In this document: positions 8,896 through 18,145 of the stretch, piece by piece | How the letters are laid out: each line of letters opens with the position of its first letter | Position numbering within the stretch: position 1 is the first letter of the stretch | Source of the DNA: Gelidibacter sp035515035 | Lineage (GTDB): Bacteria; Bacteroidota; Bacteroidia; Flavobacteriales; Flavobacteriaceae | Assembly (NCBI RefSeq): GCF_035515035.1 | Contig: NZ_DATJCA010000106.1 | Coordinates: forward strand, 103,018 to 167,017 | Length of the DNA stretch: 64,000 nucleotides | Direction: 5' to 3' | Program-made: the position numbers and the translations under genes | Notes under the pieces: model-generated | Told to the model about the DNA's origin: nothing | What the model saw: only the letters and a program-made list of their open reading frames with translations | Database searches by the model: none

Positions 8896-10002
8896 CTAAA
8901 AACCAAACTTCAATTGTACGTTGACGGTTTGTTTTAAATTAGTCACTTGAGTAGCCTTGTCTTCAGTATTTAGGTTGGACATGGAAATCCCAAGTAACCT
9001 TACGGAATTACTCATCTTTTCTTGATACAATAAATCTTTGGCAGTATCAAGAATAACCTCTTTATTACTTACAAAATAGGGTAAGGTTTTGCTTCGGGTC
9101 TGTAGGGTGAAATCGCTGTATTTTATTTTTAAAGTGACGGTTTTTCCTGCCACTTTACTTTGTTCCAAACGCTTTGCGACTTCTTTGGCAATTTTTTCCA
9201 ATTTTTCCAGCATGAAAATCTCACTTGATAAATTTTCATTAAATGTACGCTCAGCAGCTAAAGATTTTCGGATGCGGTTGGGTTTGACCTCACTGTTGTG
9301 AATGCCTCTAACCAGGTAGTAATAATAACTACCTGATTTGCCAAAATGCTGTTCAAGATAGTCTAGGGATCTTAATTTTAAATCTTCACCCGTAAAAATC
9401 CCCAATTGATACATTTTATCGGCCGTTACTTTTCCCACGCCGTGAAATTTCCTGATATCCAAAGCTTTTAAAAAGTCTAAAACATCTTCAGGATTGACTG
9501 TTTTTTGTCCGTTAGGCTTGTTGTAATCGCTGGCAATCTTAGCTACAAATTTATTAATGGAGATTCCTGCCGAAGCGGTAAGTCCAACTTCTTTAAAAAT
9601 ACGTTGTCTAATTTCTTGGGCAATCAAAGAGGCACTTGGATTGCCTTTTTTATTCTCGGTCACATCCAAATAGGCCTCATCCAAAGAAAGAGGTTCCACC
9701 AAATCTGTATAATCATAAAATATGGTTCTTACTTTCTTTGAAATTTCCTTATAGCGATCAAATCGTGGGGGAACAAAAATCAAGTCAGGACAGTTACGTT
9801 TAGCTTGCATCCCACTCATCGCACTTCGAACACCAAATTTTCTCGCTTCATAACTTGCAGCTGCCACAACGCCTCGTTTCTCACTACCTCCAACCGCCAA
9901 TGCTTTACCTTTCAATTCAGGATGATCCATTTGTTCAACAGATGCGTAAAAAGCGTCCATATCCACATGAATGATCTTTCTTATTGGTAAATTGTTTGGC
10001 AT
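8896..10002 (-). CDS. dinB: DNA polymerase IV (Y-family)
   Basis: Error-prone lesion-bypass polymerase. 368 residues. Catalytic acidic residues are in HVDMDAFYASVEQ (near 14-26) and LSLDEAYLDVTE (near 103-114). A helix-hairpin-helix thumb follows at FHGVGKVTADKMYQLGI, and the little-finger domain occupies the C-terminal third. No obvious beta-clamp motif stands out at the C-terminus (it ends QLKFGF, which could serve as one). Start at ATG 10000-10002; divergent from the NAD(P)-binding gene. Confidence 0.96.
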   Translation of the reverse strand: MPNNLPIRKIIHVDMDAFYASVEQMDHPELKGKALAVGGSEKRGVVAAASYEARKFGVRSAMSGMQAKRNCPDLIFVPPRFDRYKEISKKVRTIFYDYTDLVEPLSLDEAYLDVTENKKGNPSASLIAQEIRQRIFKEVGLTASAGISINKFVAKIASDYNKPNGQKTVNPEDVLDFLKALDIRKFHGVGKVTADKMYQLGIFTGEDLKLRSLDYLEQHFGKSGSYYYYLVRGIHNSEVKPNRIRKSLAAERTFNENLSSEIFMLEKLEKIAKEVAKRLEQSKVAGKTVTLKIKYSDFTLQTRSKTLPYFVSNKEVILDTAKDLLYQEKMSNSVRLLGISMSNLNTEDKATQVTNLKQTVNVQLKFGF

Positions 10003-10045
10003 AGTGTAAATTTATAACATCTAAACGGAACAGAAATTATAAAAG

Positions 10046-10705
10046 ATGGCAAAAACGGCTATTGTTTTGGGAGCAACTGGGTTTACAGGGAGCATTTTGT
10101 TGAAAATGCTCTTGGAAGACGAGCGCTATGGTCATGTGACTGTTTTTGGAAGGAATTCTTGTAACATTAAACATCCAAAATTAGAAGAATATATCATTGA
10201 CTTATTCGAATTGTCGCATTATCAAAATAAATTTAAAGCTGATGAAGTGTATTGTTGTGTGGGAACTACCAAAGCGAAAACCTCAAATAAAGATATCTAC
10301 GTTAAAATTGATTATGGAATACCTGTGGCAGCGGCAAAACTTTGCAAAGAGAATGAAATTGACACTTTTTTAGTCATTTCAGCTTTGGGAGCCAAAAAGA
10401 AGAGTAAGGTTTTTTACAATAGAACAAAAGGAAAAATGGAAGCCGCAGTATTGGAGCAAAAAATTCCATACACTTATATTTTACAACCGTCCTTGATTAG
10501 CGGTAAACGCGAAGAATTTCGCTTTGGCGAATACGTGTTTAATGCCCTGATGAATCTCATAAAACCGATATTTCGTTTTGGAGGTCTTAAACGTTATCAG
10601 CCCATTGCCCCAGAGACCATCGCAAAATGTATGGTGTGGCTAGCAAATAATAAGTATAATTCAGTACGAATAGAATCAGAAAAAATACAGGAATTAGGTG
10701 AGTGA
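10046..10705 (+). CDS. NAD(P)-binding atypical short-chain reductase
   Basis: 219 residues with a Rossmann fold. The nucleotide-binding loop GATGFTGSILLKML lies at residues 9-22, and VYCCVGTTKAKTS and FLVISALGAKKKS follow, as in the HTATIP2/YbjT-like NAD(P)H-binding group. The usual catalytic Tyr-Lys pair is not clear (YNRTKGKMEA near 126 is a candidate). Substrate unknown. Its last 8 bases overlap the CYTH-domain gene, so the two are translated together, but no shared pathway is obvious. Confidence 0.8.
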   Translation: MAKTAIVLGATGFTGSILLKMLLEDERYGHVTVFGRNSCNIKHPKLEEYIIDLFELSHYQNKFKADEVYCCVGTTKAKTSNKDIYVKIDYGIPVAAAKLCKENEIDTFLVISALGAKKKSKVFYNRTKGKMEAAVLEQKIPYTYILQPSLISGKREEFRFGEYVFNALMNLIKPIFRFGGLKRYQPIAPETIAKCMVWLANNKYNSVRIESEKIQELGE

Positions 10706-11177
10706 ATTAATTGAAATAGAACGTAAGTTTTTAGTTGTTTCAGACGCGTTTAAGTCTGAAGCATTTAAGCGAACTCGGATTGTTCAAGCTTTTTTGAATT
10801 CAGATAAACGTCGAATTGTCCGCATCAGAATCAGTGGCGATGAAGGTTTTTTGACTATTAAAGGCGAACCATCAGAAGATGGGGTGTCTCGTTTTGAATG
10901 GGAAAAGCAAATATCCGTATCAGATGCCCTGGCTCTGTTGAAGCTGTGTGAAGAAGGCATTATTGATAAGATTAGGTATGAAGTTAAATCTGGGCAACAT
11001 GTTTTTGAAGTGGATGAGTTTTTTGGCACTAATGAAGGATTGATTGTTGCAGAGATTGAACTTAGCCATGCTTCTGAAGTTTTTTTAAAACCAGAATGGC
11101 TCGGTAAGGAGGTTACCGGACAGTCAAAATACTTTAACTCTCAATTATTAAAGAACCCTTATAAAAATTGGTCTTAG
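10698..11177 (+). CDS. CYTH-domain (triphosphate tunnel) protein
   Basis: 159 residues starting at GTG 10698. The family signature EIERKFLV is at residues 5-12, and the tunnel-lining charged strands RIVRIRIS, FLTIKGE, RFEWEKQI, FEVDEFFG and IVAEIEL follow in order. Such small bacterial CYTH proteins usually hydrolyse inorganic triphosphate or nucleotide triphosphates using divalent metal; adenylate cyclase activity is less likely at this size. The start overlaps the preceding reductase gene by 8 bases. Confidence 0.88.
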   Translation: MSELIEIERKFLVVSDAFKSEAFKRTRIVQAFLNSDKRRIVRIRISGDEGFLTIKGEPSEDGVSRFEWEKQISVSDALALLKLCEEGIIDKIRYEVKSGQHVFEVDEFFGTNEGLIVAEIELSHASEVFLKPEWLGKEVTGQSKYFNSQLLKNPYKNWS

Positions 11178-11199
11178 TAAGTTTATAAACCAGAGAATT

Positions 11200-11718
11200 A
11201 TGAAAAATATAGTTTGGATAGTTGGAGCATTGCTCTTTTTGACCTCTTGTAGTGAGAAATACCGAAAGATAGACAAAGATGATGTGACGGTAGGTTCAGA
11301 ACGTTTGGATACAATCCTTCCTGAGCCGAAGACCCAAACAGAAATTAGAGAAGATTTGCTTAAAAAAGGTTATCAAATTTTTGATGTAATTGATGAGAAA
11401 ACGAAGGATACGATTATCATGCAGCAATATTTTATCGCTTTTTTAAAGAATGGTCCCAACAAAATCCAAAACGAAGAAGAGTCCAAACGTCTATTAAAGG
11501 CCCATTTGGCGCACTTAAAGAACATGTATGATTTAGGTTATGCTGATATTTCTGGACCTTTTGGGGATATTGGTGACCTATCTGGAATTACCATTTATAA
11601 TGTACCAACTTTAAAAATGGCTGACAGTCTCGCTAATGCTGATCCGATGGTTAAACAAGGCAGTTTGGTGATTGAAATTCACCCGTGGTGGGCTCCAAAA
11701 GGTTACTCCCTGAGGTAA
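11200..11718 (+). CDS. Hypothetical lipoprotein
   Basis: 172 residues with a clear lipoprotein signal (MKNIVWIVGALLFLTSC, Cys17). The mature part is mixed alpha/beta and I recognise no domain; segments such as RLLKAHLAHLKNMYDLGYADISGPFGD resemble a YCII-like dimeric alpha-beta fold (repeated hydrophobic pattern, final KQGSLVIEIHPWW), which would make it a small YciI-related periplasmic protein, but this is a guess. It follows the CYTH gene by 22 bases and ends at a bidirectional terminator. Confidence 0.7.
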   Translation: MKNIVWIVGALLFLTSCSEKYRKIDKDDVTVGSERLDTILPEPKTQTEIREDLLKKGYQIFDVIDEKTKDTIIMQQYFIAFLKNGPNKIQNEEESKRLLKAHLAHLKNMYDLGYADISGPFGDIGDLSGITIYNVPTLKMADSLANADPMVKQGSLVIEIHPWWAPKGYSLR

Positions 11719-11723
11719 ATAAT

Positions 11724-11755
11724 AAAAAAACCACTGTTTGCGCAACAGTGGTTTT
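11724..11755. terminator. Bidirectional terminator between convergent genes
   Basis: Perfect stem AAACCACTGTT / AACAGTGGTTT with a short TGCGC-like loop, A run before and T run after. It can stop the plus-strand lipoprotein gene and the minus-strand HMA gene. Confidence 0.88.
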
Positions 11756-11779
11756 CCAAAAGATGTATATGTTAGAAGT

Positions 11780-12304
11780 TTAAGCTTTCTCCTTTTTAGC
11801 GCAACATGCCTTTTTACAGTCGTCTTTACATGCTTTATTATCAATAGAATTGTGTTCATCTTTCAGGTTCTTATCGGCACAACATGCCATTTTACAATCT
11901 GCGCCACAGTTATGGTCCGTAGAAAATGCGTCAACATTTTTCATGTCCTTCACGCTATAGGCATCTGAAACCGATACAACGGCTTCCTCCAGAGTGCTAG
12001 GGCTTACTTTAGCATTATCATATTCAACCATTGCCAACCTTGTGTCAAAATCAACTGTAGCCGATTTTACGCCATCCATTTTAGCGATTTTCTTTTCAAT
12101 CATTTTTGCACAACCCATGGCGCAGGTCATTCCCTCTATTCCAAACTCTGCTTTCGCATAGATAGCATTAGGATCCAATTGCTTTTCAGAGACCATTTCT
12201 GGTTGCTCCATGTCAATTGTTTTAATTTCAGGCTGAGCCTCTTTACAGCCTACTGAGAATAGTGCCAATGCAGTAAGCAATACAAGTGTTTTGAATGGTT
12301 TCAT
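11780..12304 (-). CDS. HMA-domain lipoprotein with Cys-rich tail
   Basis: 174 residues. Lipoprotein signal ending FSVGC (Cys20). A heavy-metal-associated (HMA, MerP/CopZ-like) domain runs from about 50 to 120, with GMTCAMGC near 58-65, so the two Cys are spaced C-x3-C rather than the usual C-x2-C. The tail holds two copies of C-x3-C-x3-CC (near 132-141 and 158-168) separated by a His/Asp/Lys stretch. The likely role is binding a soft metal (copper, zinc or mercury) outside the inner membrane. No transporter or efflux gene is adjacent, so the partner is unknown. Confidence 0.85.
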   Translation of the reverse strand: MKPFKTLVLLTALALFSVGCKEAQPEIKTIDMEQPEMVSEKQLDPNAIYAKAEFGIEGMTCAMGCAKMIEKKIAKMDGVKSATVDFDTRLAMVEYDNAKVSPSTLEEAVVSVSDAYSVKDMKNVDAFSTDHNCGADCKMACCADKNLKDEHNSIDNKACKDDCKKACCAKKEKA

Positions 12305-12509
12305 AGGATATAATAATTTAGAACTCGATGTGAGTTAAAGCGTTTAGAAAAGTAATAAGAAACAAACTTAAGAAAAGTTCAGCTTTTTTACATTAAAAAT
12401 CAACAATTTATAATACAGGATGTTAAGTCGAGAAACATTGGCATCAGAAATTTGTTTCCATAAACAGACAGAACAATTAAATAGTTTGGTCGGGCGGTTG
12501 TATAAAGCA

Positions 12510-12546
12510 AAAAAAAAGTCTGAAGTTTAAAACCTCAGACTTTTTT
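12510..12546 (-). terminator. Terminator after the M16 peptidase pair
   Basis: Stem AAGTCTGA / TCAGACTT with a 13-base loop and T run on the minus strand, 16 bases past the stop of the 691-residue M16 protein. The 12305-12509 stretch beyond it shows nothing else I can name. Confidence 0.85.
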
Positions 12547-12561
12547 ATTTATAACGCTAGG

Positions 12562-14637
12562 TTAATTGAAATCAGCTTCAGTAACCCCTTCATTTACTCT
12601 GTGGTTGGTCACGTTCATTTTGATGACTTGTGGTCCTGTAGTAACAGACATGCTGTAAGGATACATCATTTCTTTCACTGGCGAATAATTGCCATAATCT
12701 TCAACAGTTGTAAACGTTTGTCCTTGTGCTTCCGTTGTTTTTTCAACTCTCACTAAATAGCCTGACTCGACTTCGTAATAACGAAACGAATCTTTGCCAT
12801 TTAAAGTAACTTTCACTTTATACGCATCTTTTCCATCAATACTGATCATGCTTTCTAAAGATAACGCACTTGGCTCATAATACAATTCAGGATAAATTGA
12901 AATTTCAGCTTTTTGGTCTGCAATCTGATCTTCTGTAAGTTCTAGTTTTGCACCTTGTTGTTCCATATATCCAGTGGTGCCGTTGAATTTTCGTTTCATG
13001 ATCACCCCCATTCCTTCAATGGACATTTCCATAGAAGTTTTGTTTGGCACCATGGCTTTCATTTCGCCAACAGGAGAAAAAGGCATGCCTTCAATGGTAA
13101 TATTTGCATCAGTCCATACTGTTTTTACTGATTTTGCTTTGTCTTTACCGCCAACCGCTTTTAAATAATTGTCAATCACGGTTTGAGTTGTTACTCCGTC
13201 TGGGATTGGTTTTGAGAATTTAGGCTTATCCACAGGATTTGCAAAAGTGTCAAAATACAATATTGGAATTCCAGTTTTCTCTAGGTTTTCCAAAACATCG
13301 GCACCTTTTCCGACCACGATAATACGTGCATTTTCTGGTTTGAAATATTTATTGGCTACACGCTTAACATCTTCAGCAGTAACCGCATTGATTTTCTGCA
13401 AAAAAGTTTCGTAAAAATCCTTTGGCAAGTTGTTCAGCTTAATATTTAAAGCATAACGGGCGACAGTTTGCGGACTTTCCAAAGCCAATACAAAGTCGCC
13501 TACATATTTTGCTTTTGCATTTTTTAGGGCAACTGGATCTACAGGCTCTTCCTTAATGCGCTTAATTTCTTTTAATGTTTGCACTACCGCGCTATCTGTA
13601 ACGGCATTTCTTACTGCAGTACTCGTTCTAAAACGGCCAATATATTTATCGGCATTTACGTTAGATCCTGCCCCATAGGTATAAGCATGCTTTTCACGTA
13701 AGTTCATGTTAAGGTAACTATCAAAGCCACCTCCTAAGATTTTATTGGCAATCAATACGGCATGGTAATCTGGATCATTCATTTTCAAATTGACGTTGTT
13801 GGTCAATACAATGTTAGACTGCACTGCGTTTGGCATATCCACAAAATTGATTTGTGTGTATTGTGCATTGGGCATTGCTTCTGGAACATTTGTTTGAATG
13901 TCCACAGATTTAGTCCAGTTTCCAAATCGTTTTTCGATTTGAGATTTAATGGTCTTGAAATTCACATCTCCAACCACAACTAAATAGGCGTTATTAGGAT
14001 TGAAGCTTTCTTCGTAAAAAGCTTTTATATCTCCAAAGGTGATGTTATTGACAGTTTCTGTAGTTACAAATTCTCCATATGGATGTTTTACACCATAAGA
14101 CAAAGCACTTCCTACACGTGAAGCAACAGCATCAACACTTTTTTCTTGTGTCTTTAAGCCTTCAATTAGTCGTTCTTTTTCTTTTTGGAACTCCTCCTCA
14201 ACTAATAAAGGGTGAATGACAGCGTCAGCCATTAATTCCAAGATTCTATCAGAATATTGAATTAAAGCACTGGCAAACGCTCCCGAAGAACTAAAGTTTA
14301 AACGCGCGCCCAAGAAATCAATTTCTTCATTGAATGCTTCTTTAGAGATAGATGTCGTTCCATTGCCCATCATGCTACCAACCAAGCTAGAAACACCAGC
14401 TTTAGCACCTTCAGTTTCTGGTTTATTGTCAATAGTTAAGCTAAATGAAACTCTAGGGAGTTTGTGGTTTTCAACAACCATGACTTTCATCCCGTTTTTA
14501 AGAGTGAATTCTTGAGGTGACTTTAGATCGATTTTTGGAGCAGGTCCGGGTTGAGGTTGTTTTGAGCGGTCAATTTGTGCATGAGCAGAAAAAGCCATAA
14601 AAAACACCATTAAGAATCCTGATATATAAGTTTTCAT
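12562..14637 (-). CDS. M16-family peptidase partner subunit, inactive-type, with extra C-terminal domain
   Basis: 691 residues, secreted (MKTYISGFLMVFFMAFSAHA). Start taken at ATG 14635-14637; a TTG start 9 bases earlier is possible. Residues 40-470 form two M16 halves, but the zinc motif HxxEH is absent: SSLVGSMMGNGT stands where it should be, as in the non-catalytic subunit of heterodimeric M16 proteases. Residues from about 485 onwards (NYLKAVGGKDKAKSVKTV) form an extra beta-rich domain resembling the LolA-type lipoprotein-sorting fold; this is a guess from pattern. The catalytic subunit gene lies just upstream (29 bases). Confidence 0.88.
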   Translation of the reverse strand: MKTYISGFLMVFFMAFSAHAQIDRSKQPQPGPAPKIDLKSPQEFTLKNGMKVMVVENHKLPRVSFSLTIDNKPETEGAKAGVSSLVGSMMGNGTTSISKEAFNEEIDFLGARLNFSSSGAFASALIQYSDRILELMADAVIHPLLVEEEFQKEKERLIEGLKTQEKSVDAVASRVGSALSYGVKHPYGEFVTTETVNNITFGDIKAFYEESFNPNNAYLVVVGDVNFKTIKSQIEKRFGNWTKSVDIQTNVPEAMPNAQYTQINFVDMPNAVQSNIVLTNNVNLKMNDPDYHAVLIANKILGGGFDSYLNMNLREKHAYTYGAGSNVNADKYIGRFRTSTAVRNAVTDSAVVQTLKEIKRIKEEPVDPVALKNAKAKYVGDFVLALESPQTVARYALNIKLNNLPKDFYETFLQKINAVTAEDVKRVANKYFKPENARIIVVGKGADVLENLEKTGIPILYFDTFANPVDKPKFSKPIPDGVTTQTVIDNYLKAVGGKDKAKSVKTVWTDANITIEGMPFSPVGEMKAMVPNKTSMEMSIEGMGVIMKRKFNGTTGYMEQQGAKLELTEDQIADQKAEISIYPELYYEPSALSLESMISIDGKDAYKVKVTLNGKDSFRYYEVESGYLVRVEKTTEAQGQTFTTVEDYGNYSPVKEMMYPYSMSVTTGPQVIKMNVTNHRVNEGVTEADFN

Positions 14638-14666
14638 ATGATACAATGTTTGTTTTTAAATTTTAA

Positions 14667-15986
14667 TTATTGGTTATCTTTTTTTGGAAGATAGTCAAGC
14701 TCAAGACGTTGGTTTGAACTCAAGTATTTTTTGGCAACATCTCTAATTTCTTCTCTAGTAACAGAACGATAGATGTCAATTTCATTATTGATAAGGTTTA
14801 CATCACCTTTTAAAAGGTAGTTGGTTGCCAAATTCTCAGCAATCCCTGAAACGCTTGAATTGGAGTTGACGTATTGGTTTTCAAACTGATTTTTAAGTTT
14901 CTGGTAATCTCTTTCAGAAATCAATTCATTTTGGAGTTTAACGATTTCCTCATCCATTTCAGCCAACAAACTGTCCAATGGCACATCGCCTAAAGGCAAT
15001 GCTAAAATTGCAAATACGCTGTAATCCATTTGGCCTACGTTGATGGCCTGCGCCTGAAGTGCCATTTTCTTTTCATCTACCATTTTTTTGTAAAGTACAG
15101 AGCTTTTACCACCACTTAAATATGTTGAAATCATATCCAATACATAAGATTCGCGCTCCTTAAAACCTGGTGTGCGGTATGCAGCAATAACGGCTGGAAT
15201 TTGAATGTTGTTATCGTAATAATTTGCTTTTATCGTTTCAGTGATTGGCGTCTCTTTAGGGAAGTTCCTTACCACTTCAGCACCTCTTGGGATTGGACCA
15301 AAATAATCCTTCACCATTTTTTTGGTTTTAGCGACATCAATATCCCCAGCAACTACTAAAACTGCATTATTAGGAACATAGTATTTTTTGAAATAAGCGT
15401 TGAATTCTTCTAAAGTAGCAGCATCCAAGTCTTCCATTTCACCAATCAACTTTTCTTTATAAGGATGTACGTTGAATAGATTCTCGCTAATTGCCGCTAA
15501 GAATCCTCCGTAAGGTGCATTGTCAAAACGCAATCTTTTTTCTTCCTTTACCACTTCATTTTGAGTATCCACACCAATTTGGTTAATAATTGGATGCATT
15601 AAACGCTCAGATTCCATCCATAAACCAAGTTCTAAATTATTAGAAGGGAAAACCTCATAATAGTACGTTCTATCCTGGGACGTATTGGCATTGTTTGATC
15701 CTCCATTTGAAGAGACAATAGTAAACCACTCACCCCGACCAATATTTTTGGTGCCTTCAAACAATAAGTGTTCAAAAAAGTGGGCAAAGCCGGTCCGACC
15801 AGGTTCATAATCTTTCCCTCCAACATCATACATGACAGAGGTAATTACTACGGGAGCTGAATTGTCTTGATGAAGAATGACGTGTAGGCCATTGTCTAAA
15901 TCAAACTCTTCAAATTCAACCTGTTGAGCGCTGGCAAGAGTGCCAAAAAGCAGCAAAGCGGTTAAAGAGAATAAGTGTTTTTTCAT
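14667..15986 (-). CDS. M16-family zinc metallopeptidase, catalytic subunit
   Basis: 439 residues with signal peptide (MKKHLFSLTALLLFGTLASA). The inverted zinc motif HFFEH lies near residue 67 in GFAHFFEHLLFEGTKN, with the downstream metal-binding Glu in NEVVKEEKRLR. The C-terminal half is the substrate-clamping M16 domain. It probably works as a heterodimer with the inactive-type subunit encoded immediately downstream, degrading peptides in the periplasm. Confidence 0.93.
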   Translation of the reverse strand: MKKHLFSLTALLLFGTLASAQQVEFEEFDLDNGLHVILHQDNSAPVVITSVMYDVGGKDYEPGRTGFAHFFEHLLFEGTKNIGRGEWFTIVSSNGGSNNANTSQDRTYYYEVFPSNNLELGLWMESERLMHPIINQIGVDTQNEVVKEEKRLRFDNAPYGGFLAAISENLFNVHPYKEKLIGEMEDLDAATLEEFNAYFKKYYVPNNAVLVVAGDIDVAKTKKMVKDYFGPIPRGAEVVRNFPKETPITETIKANYYDNNIQIPAVIAAYRTPGFKERESYVLDMISTYLSGGKSSVLYKKMVDEKKMALQAQAINVGQMDYSVFAILALPLGDVPLDSLLAEMDEEIVKLQNELISERDYQKLKNQFENQYVNSNSSVSGIAENLATNYLLKGDVNLINNEIDIYRSVTREEIRDVAKKYLSSNQRLELDYLPKKDNQ

Positions 15987-16179
15987 TGTGTTGTTTTTAA
16001 AAAATTAGTTATCGTTTACTATAAGTAACTTTATGTTAACGTTTGTTACAAATCCACACAAAAATAAGCAATGATTGTAGGAATTAGGTAATTACGAGAA
16101 AAATTAAGGCTAAAAAATTATTTTACTACTGAAATTTTGTCGAATTTTAAGATTCTAAAAAATCTTAAATTATCATTTT

Positions 16180-16674
16180 ATGAACAGATCTTTATCAGTA
16201 GCCTTAAAATATGGGTTGTTTATTGCCGGTAGCTTAATTGCTTATTTCTTGATTTTGAGATTGTTTAATTTGCATGATAAACCGTGGTTGCGTTTGGCGA
16301 ATGGTCTCTTTATGGCTGCAGGCATTTACTTCGCCATCAAGTATTACAAATATAAGTTCAATGCTGATTTTACTTATGTAGATGGTTTTAAAACGGGCTT
16401 GCTTACTGGGTTTATTGCCACCGGATGCTTTATTGTTTTTATGGCCGTCTATATGTTCCATCTTGATAAAGGATTTCCTGAAACCATTTTAAAAAGCTGG
16501 TTTGACAATACCGAGCGCGGTGGAGGGATTTTAATTCTTATTATTCTAATGGAAGGGCTGGCATCAACAGCTGTGTTGACATTGACCTGGATGCAAATCT
16601 TTAAGAAAAGCCAGCATCTTGGCCAACAGGAACACTTCAGCGAAAATAAACCCAAAAACAAAACAAAAAATTAA
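16180..16674 (+). CDS. DUF4199-like small membrane protein
   Basis: 164 residues with four predicted membrane helices (about 10-27, 37-53, 71-92 and 118-140). Segment order, the YKYKFNADFTYVDGFKTGLLTG loop and length fit the DUF4199 family common in Bacteroidetes; function unknown. The C-terminal 20 residues are polar and Lys/Asn-rich. The next gene's frame overlaps its end by 56 bases if the TTG start of that gene is used. Confidence 0.65.
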   Translation: MNRSLSVALKYGLFIAGSLIAYFLILRLFNLHDKPWLRLANGLFMAAGIYFAIKYYKYKFNADFTYVDGFKTGLLTGFIATGCFIVFMAVYMFHLDKGFPETILKSWFDNTERGGGILILIILMEGLASTAVLTLTWMQIFKKSQHLGQQEHFSENKPKNKTKN

Positions 16675-17947
16675 ATTCTTTTATAATTTCCATACGTCAA
16701 TCAACATACTAAATCGGAGTCCTCTTTATTACGGCATTGTCCTATCCAATTCAGTCAATAAAAGAGCTTTTATACATCACGTTTTATCTAATAAATGTAC
16801 GGATGATTTGAGCGTTTTTAATGATAACAAAGGTGTATTGTTTTCCGATTTGGCAATAACCGAATTAATTGAAAAGGAACACAAACATCAGTCTATTGAA
16901 ATACCAAATTCAGAAAACAGACCCTTGCACACCTTTTCTTCGGGAGAACGACGAAAGCTGTTTTTAGAATACTGTTTGGCCCAAAATCCAGATTATATTA
17001 TTTTTGACAATCCTTTTGACCATCTAGATCAGACTTCAAGAACGGCGCTGTACAAACAGCTTTTGGAATTGTCGCATTCCCTGTCCATACTACAACTAGC
17101 CCATCAAGAAGAAAGTTTATTACCATTTATAAAGAATAAATATAATGTGACTGAAAATTCTTTTGTTCTTTCAGAGATAAAAACAACCATCCAACCTAAT
17201 GCTTCTAATCATAAATTTGATTTCCCGAGTTCTTTGGTATCTTTTAAGGAACGTTATGAAACCCTGATAAAATTCCATAATGTTTCAGTAAACTATGAGG
17301 AGCAGCCCATTGTCAAAAATATTTGCTGGAAAGTTAAGCAAGGGGAATTTTGGCAACTCATTGGACCTAATGGCTCAGGAAAAAGTACACTACTGTCTTT
17401 AATTACTGGCGACAATCCTAAGGCCTTTGGAGAGGCTATCACTATTTTCGACCGAAAGAAAGGAAGTGGAGAAAGCATCTGGGATATCAAAAAGAAAATC
17501 GGTTATTTTTCTACTAATCTAACTGAATTATTTAAAAGAAATCATACGGTGGAGCAGATGGTTCTATCGGGGTTTTTCGATTCTATTGGATTATATGCAA
17601 AACCGAGTGGGATGCAACAACAAAAAGCCTTACAATGGCTTGATATTATTGAAATGAAGCATTTAAAAAACACTTATTTCAACAGACTTCCCTTAGGGCA
17701 ACAGCGACTGGTGTTAATTGTTAGGGCATTAATCAAACAACCACCCTTATTAATTTTGGATGAACCATTTGAAGGTCTTGATCCGGAAAATACGATGTTG
17801 GTTTCGCACTTGATAAACACCTTGGTTGAAAATACTCAAATCACCATTATTTTTGTCTCCCATACTATTGAGAAATCATTGGTACCCTCCCATATCTTTG
17901 AATTGATTCCAACTGAGAACGGCTCAATTGGACAACGTAAAAGGTAA
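16619..17947 (+). CDS. Tandem ABC ATPase with degenerate first half (ModF/PhrA-like)
   Basis: 442 residues if the TTG at 16619 is the start; no in-frame ATG exists before the conserved region, and homologues I remember begin near SPLYYGIVLSN (residue 35), so the true start may be a non-ATG codon around 16700-16720. The first ATPase half lacks a Walker A motif but keeps a signature (FSSGERRK) and Walker B (YIIFDNPFDHLD). The second half is complete: GPNGSGKST (249-257), LPLGQQRL and LLILDEPFEGLDP. There are no membrane segments, so it is not a transporter by itself. Function unknown. Confidence 0.82.
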   Translation: MANRNTSAKINPKTKQKIKFFYNFHTSINILNRSPLYYGIVLSNSVNKRAFIHHVLSNKCTDDLSVFNDNKGVLFSDLAITELIEKEHKHQSIEIPNSENRPLHTFSSGERRKLFLEYCLAQNPDYIIFDNPFDHLDQTSRTALYKQLLELSHSLSILQLAHQEESLLPFIKNKYNVTENSFVLSEIKTTIQPNASNHKFDFPSSLVSFKERYETLIKFHNVSVNYEEQPIVKNICWKVKQGEFWQLIGPNGSGKSTLLSLITGDNPKAFGEAITIFDRKKGSGESIWDIKKKIGYFSTNLTELFKRNHTVEQMVLSGFFDSIGLYAKPSGMQQQKALQWLDIIEMKHLKNTYFNRLPLGQQRLVLIVRALIKQPPLLILDEPFEGLDPENTMLVSHLINTLVENTQITIIFVSHTIEKSLVPSHIFELIPTENGSIGQRKR

Positions 17948-18071
17948 TTTTAATTGCGCTTTTGGGGAGATTTAATTTTTATGTAACTTGTATTTTAAGG
18001 TTCAGAAAAATTAAATAGAACCGCCTATCTCGATTATTATCTCAAATATTCCGTTCTGACGTTAAAAAACG

Positions 18072-18102
18072 TTTGTAGTTTAATTATTTAGCTGTATATT
18101 TG
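18072..18102 (+). promoter_or_regulatory. Promoter of rplU-rpmA (TTTG, 19 bases, TATATTTG)
   Basis: TTTG at 18072-18075 and TATATTTG at 18095-18102 with a 19-base spacer match the Bacteroidetes -33/-7 promoter form. The -7 box lies 43 bases upstream of the rplU ATG. Confidence 0.75.
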
Positions 18103-18145
18103 CACCCATTTTAGAATAAAAATTAACTAATTTAAACGTTACGCT

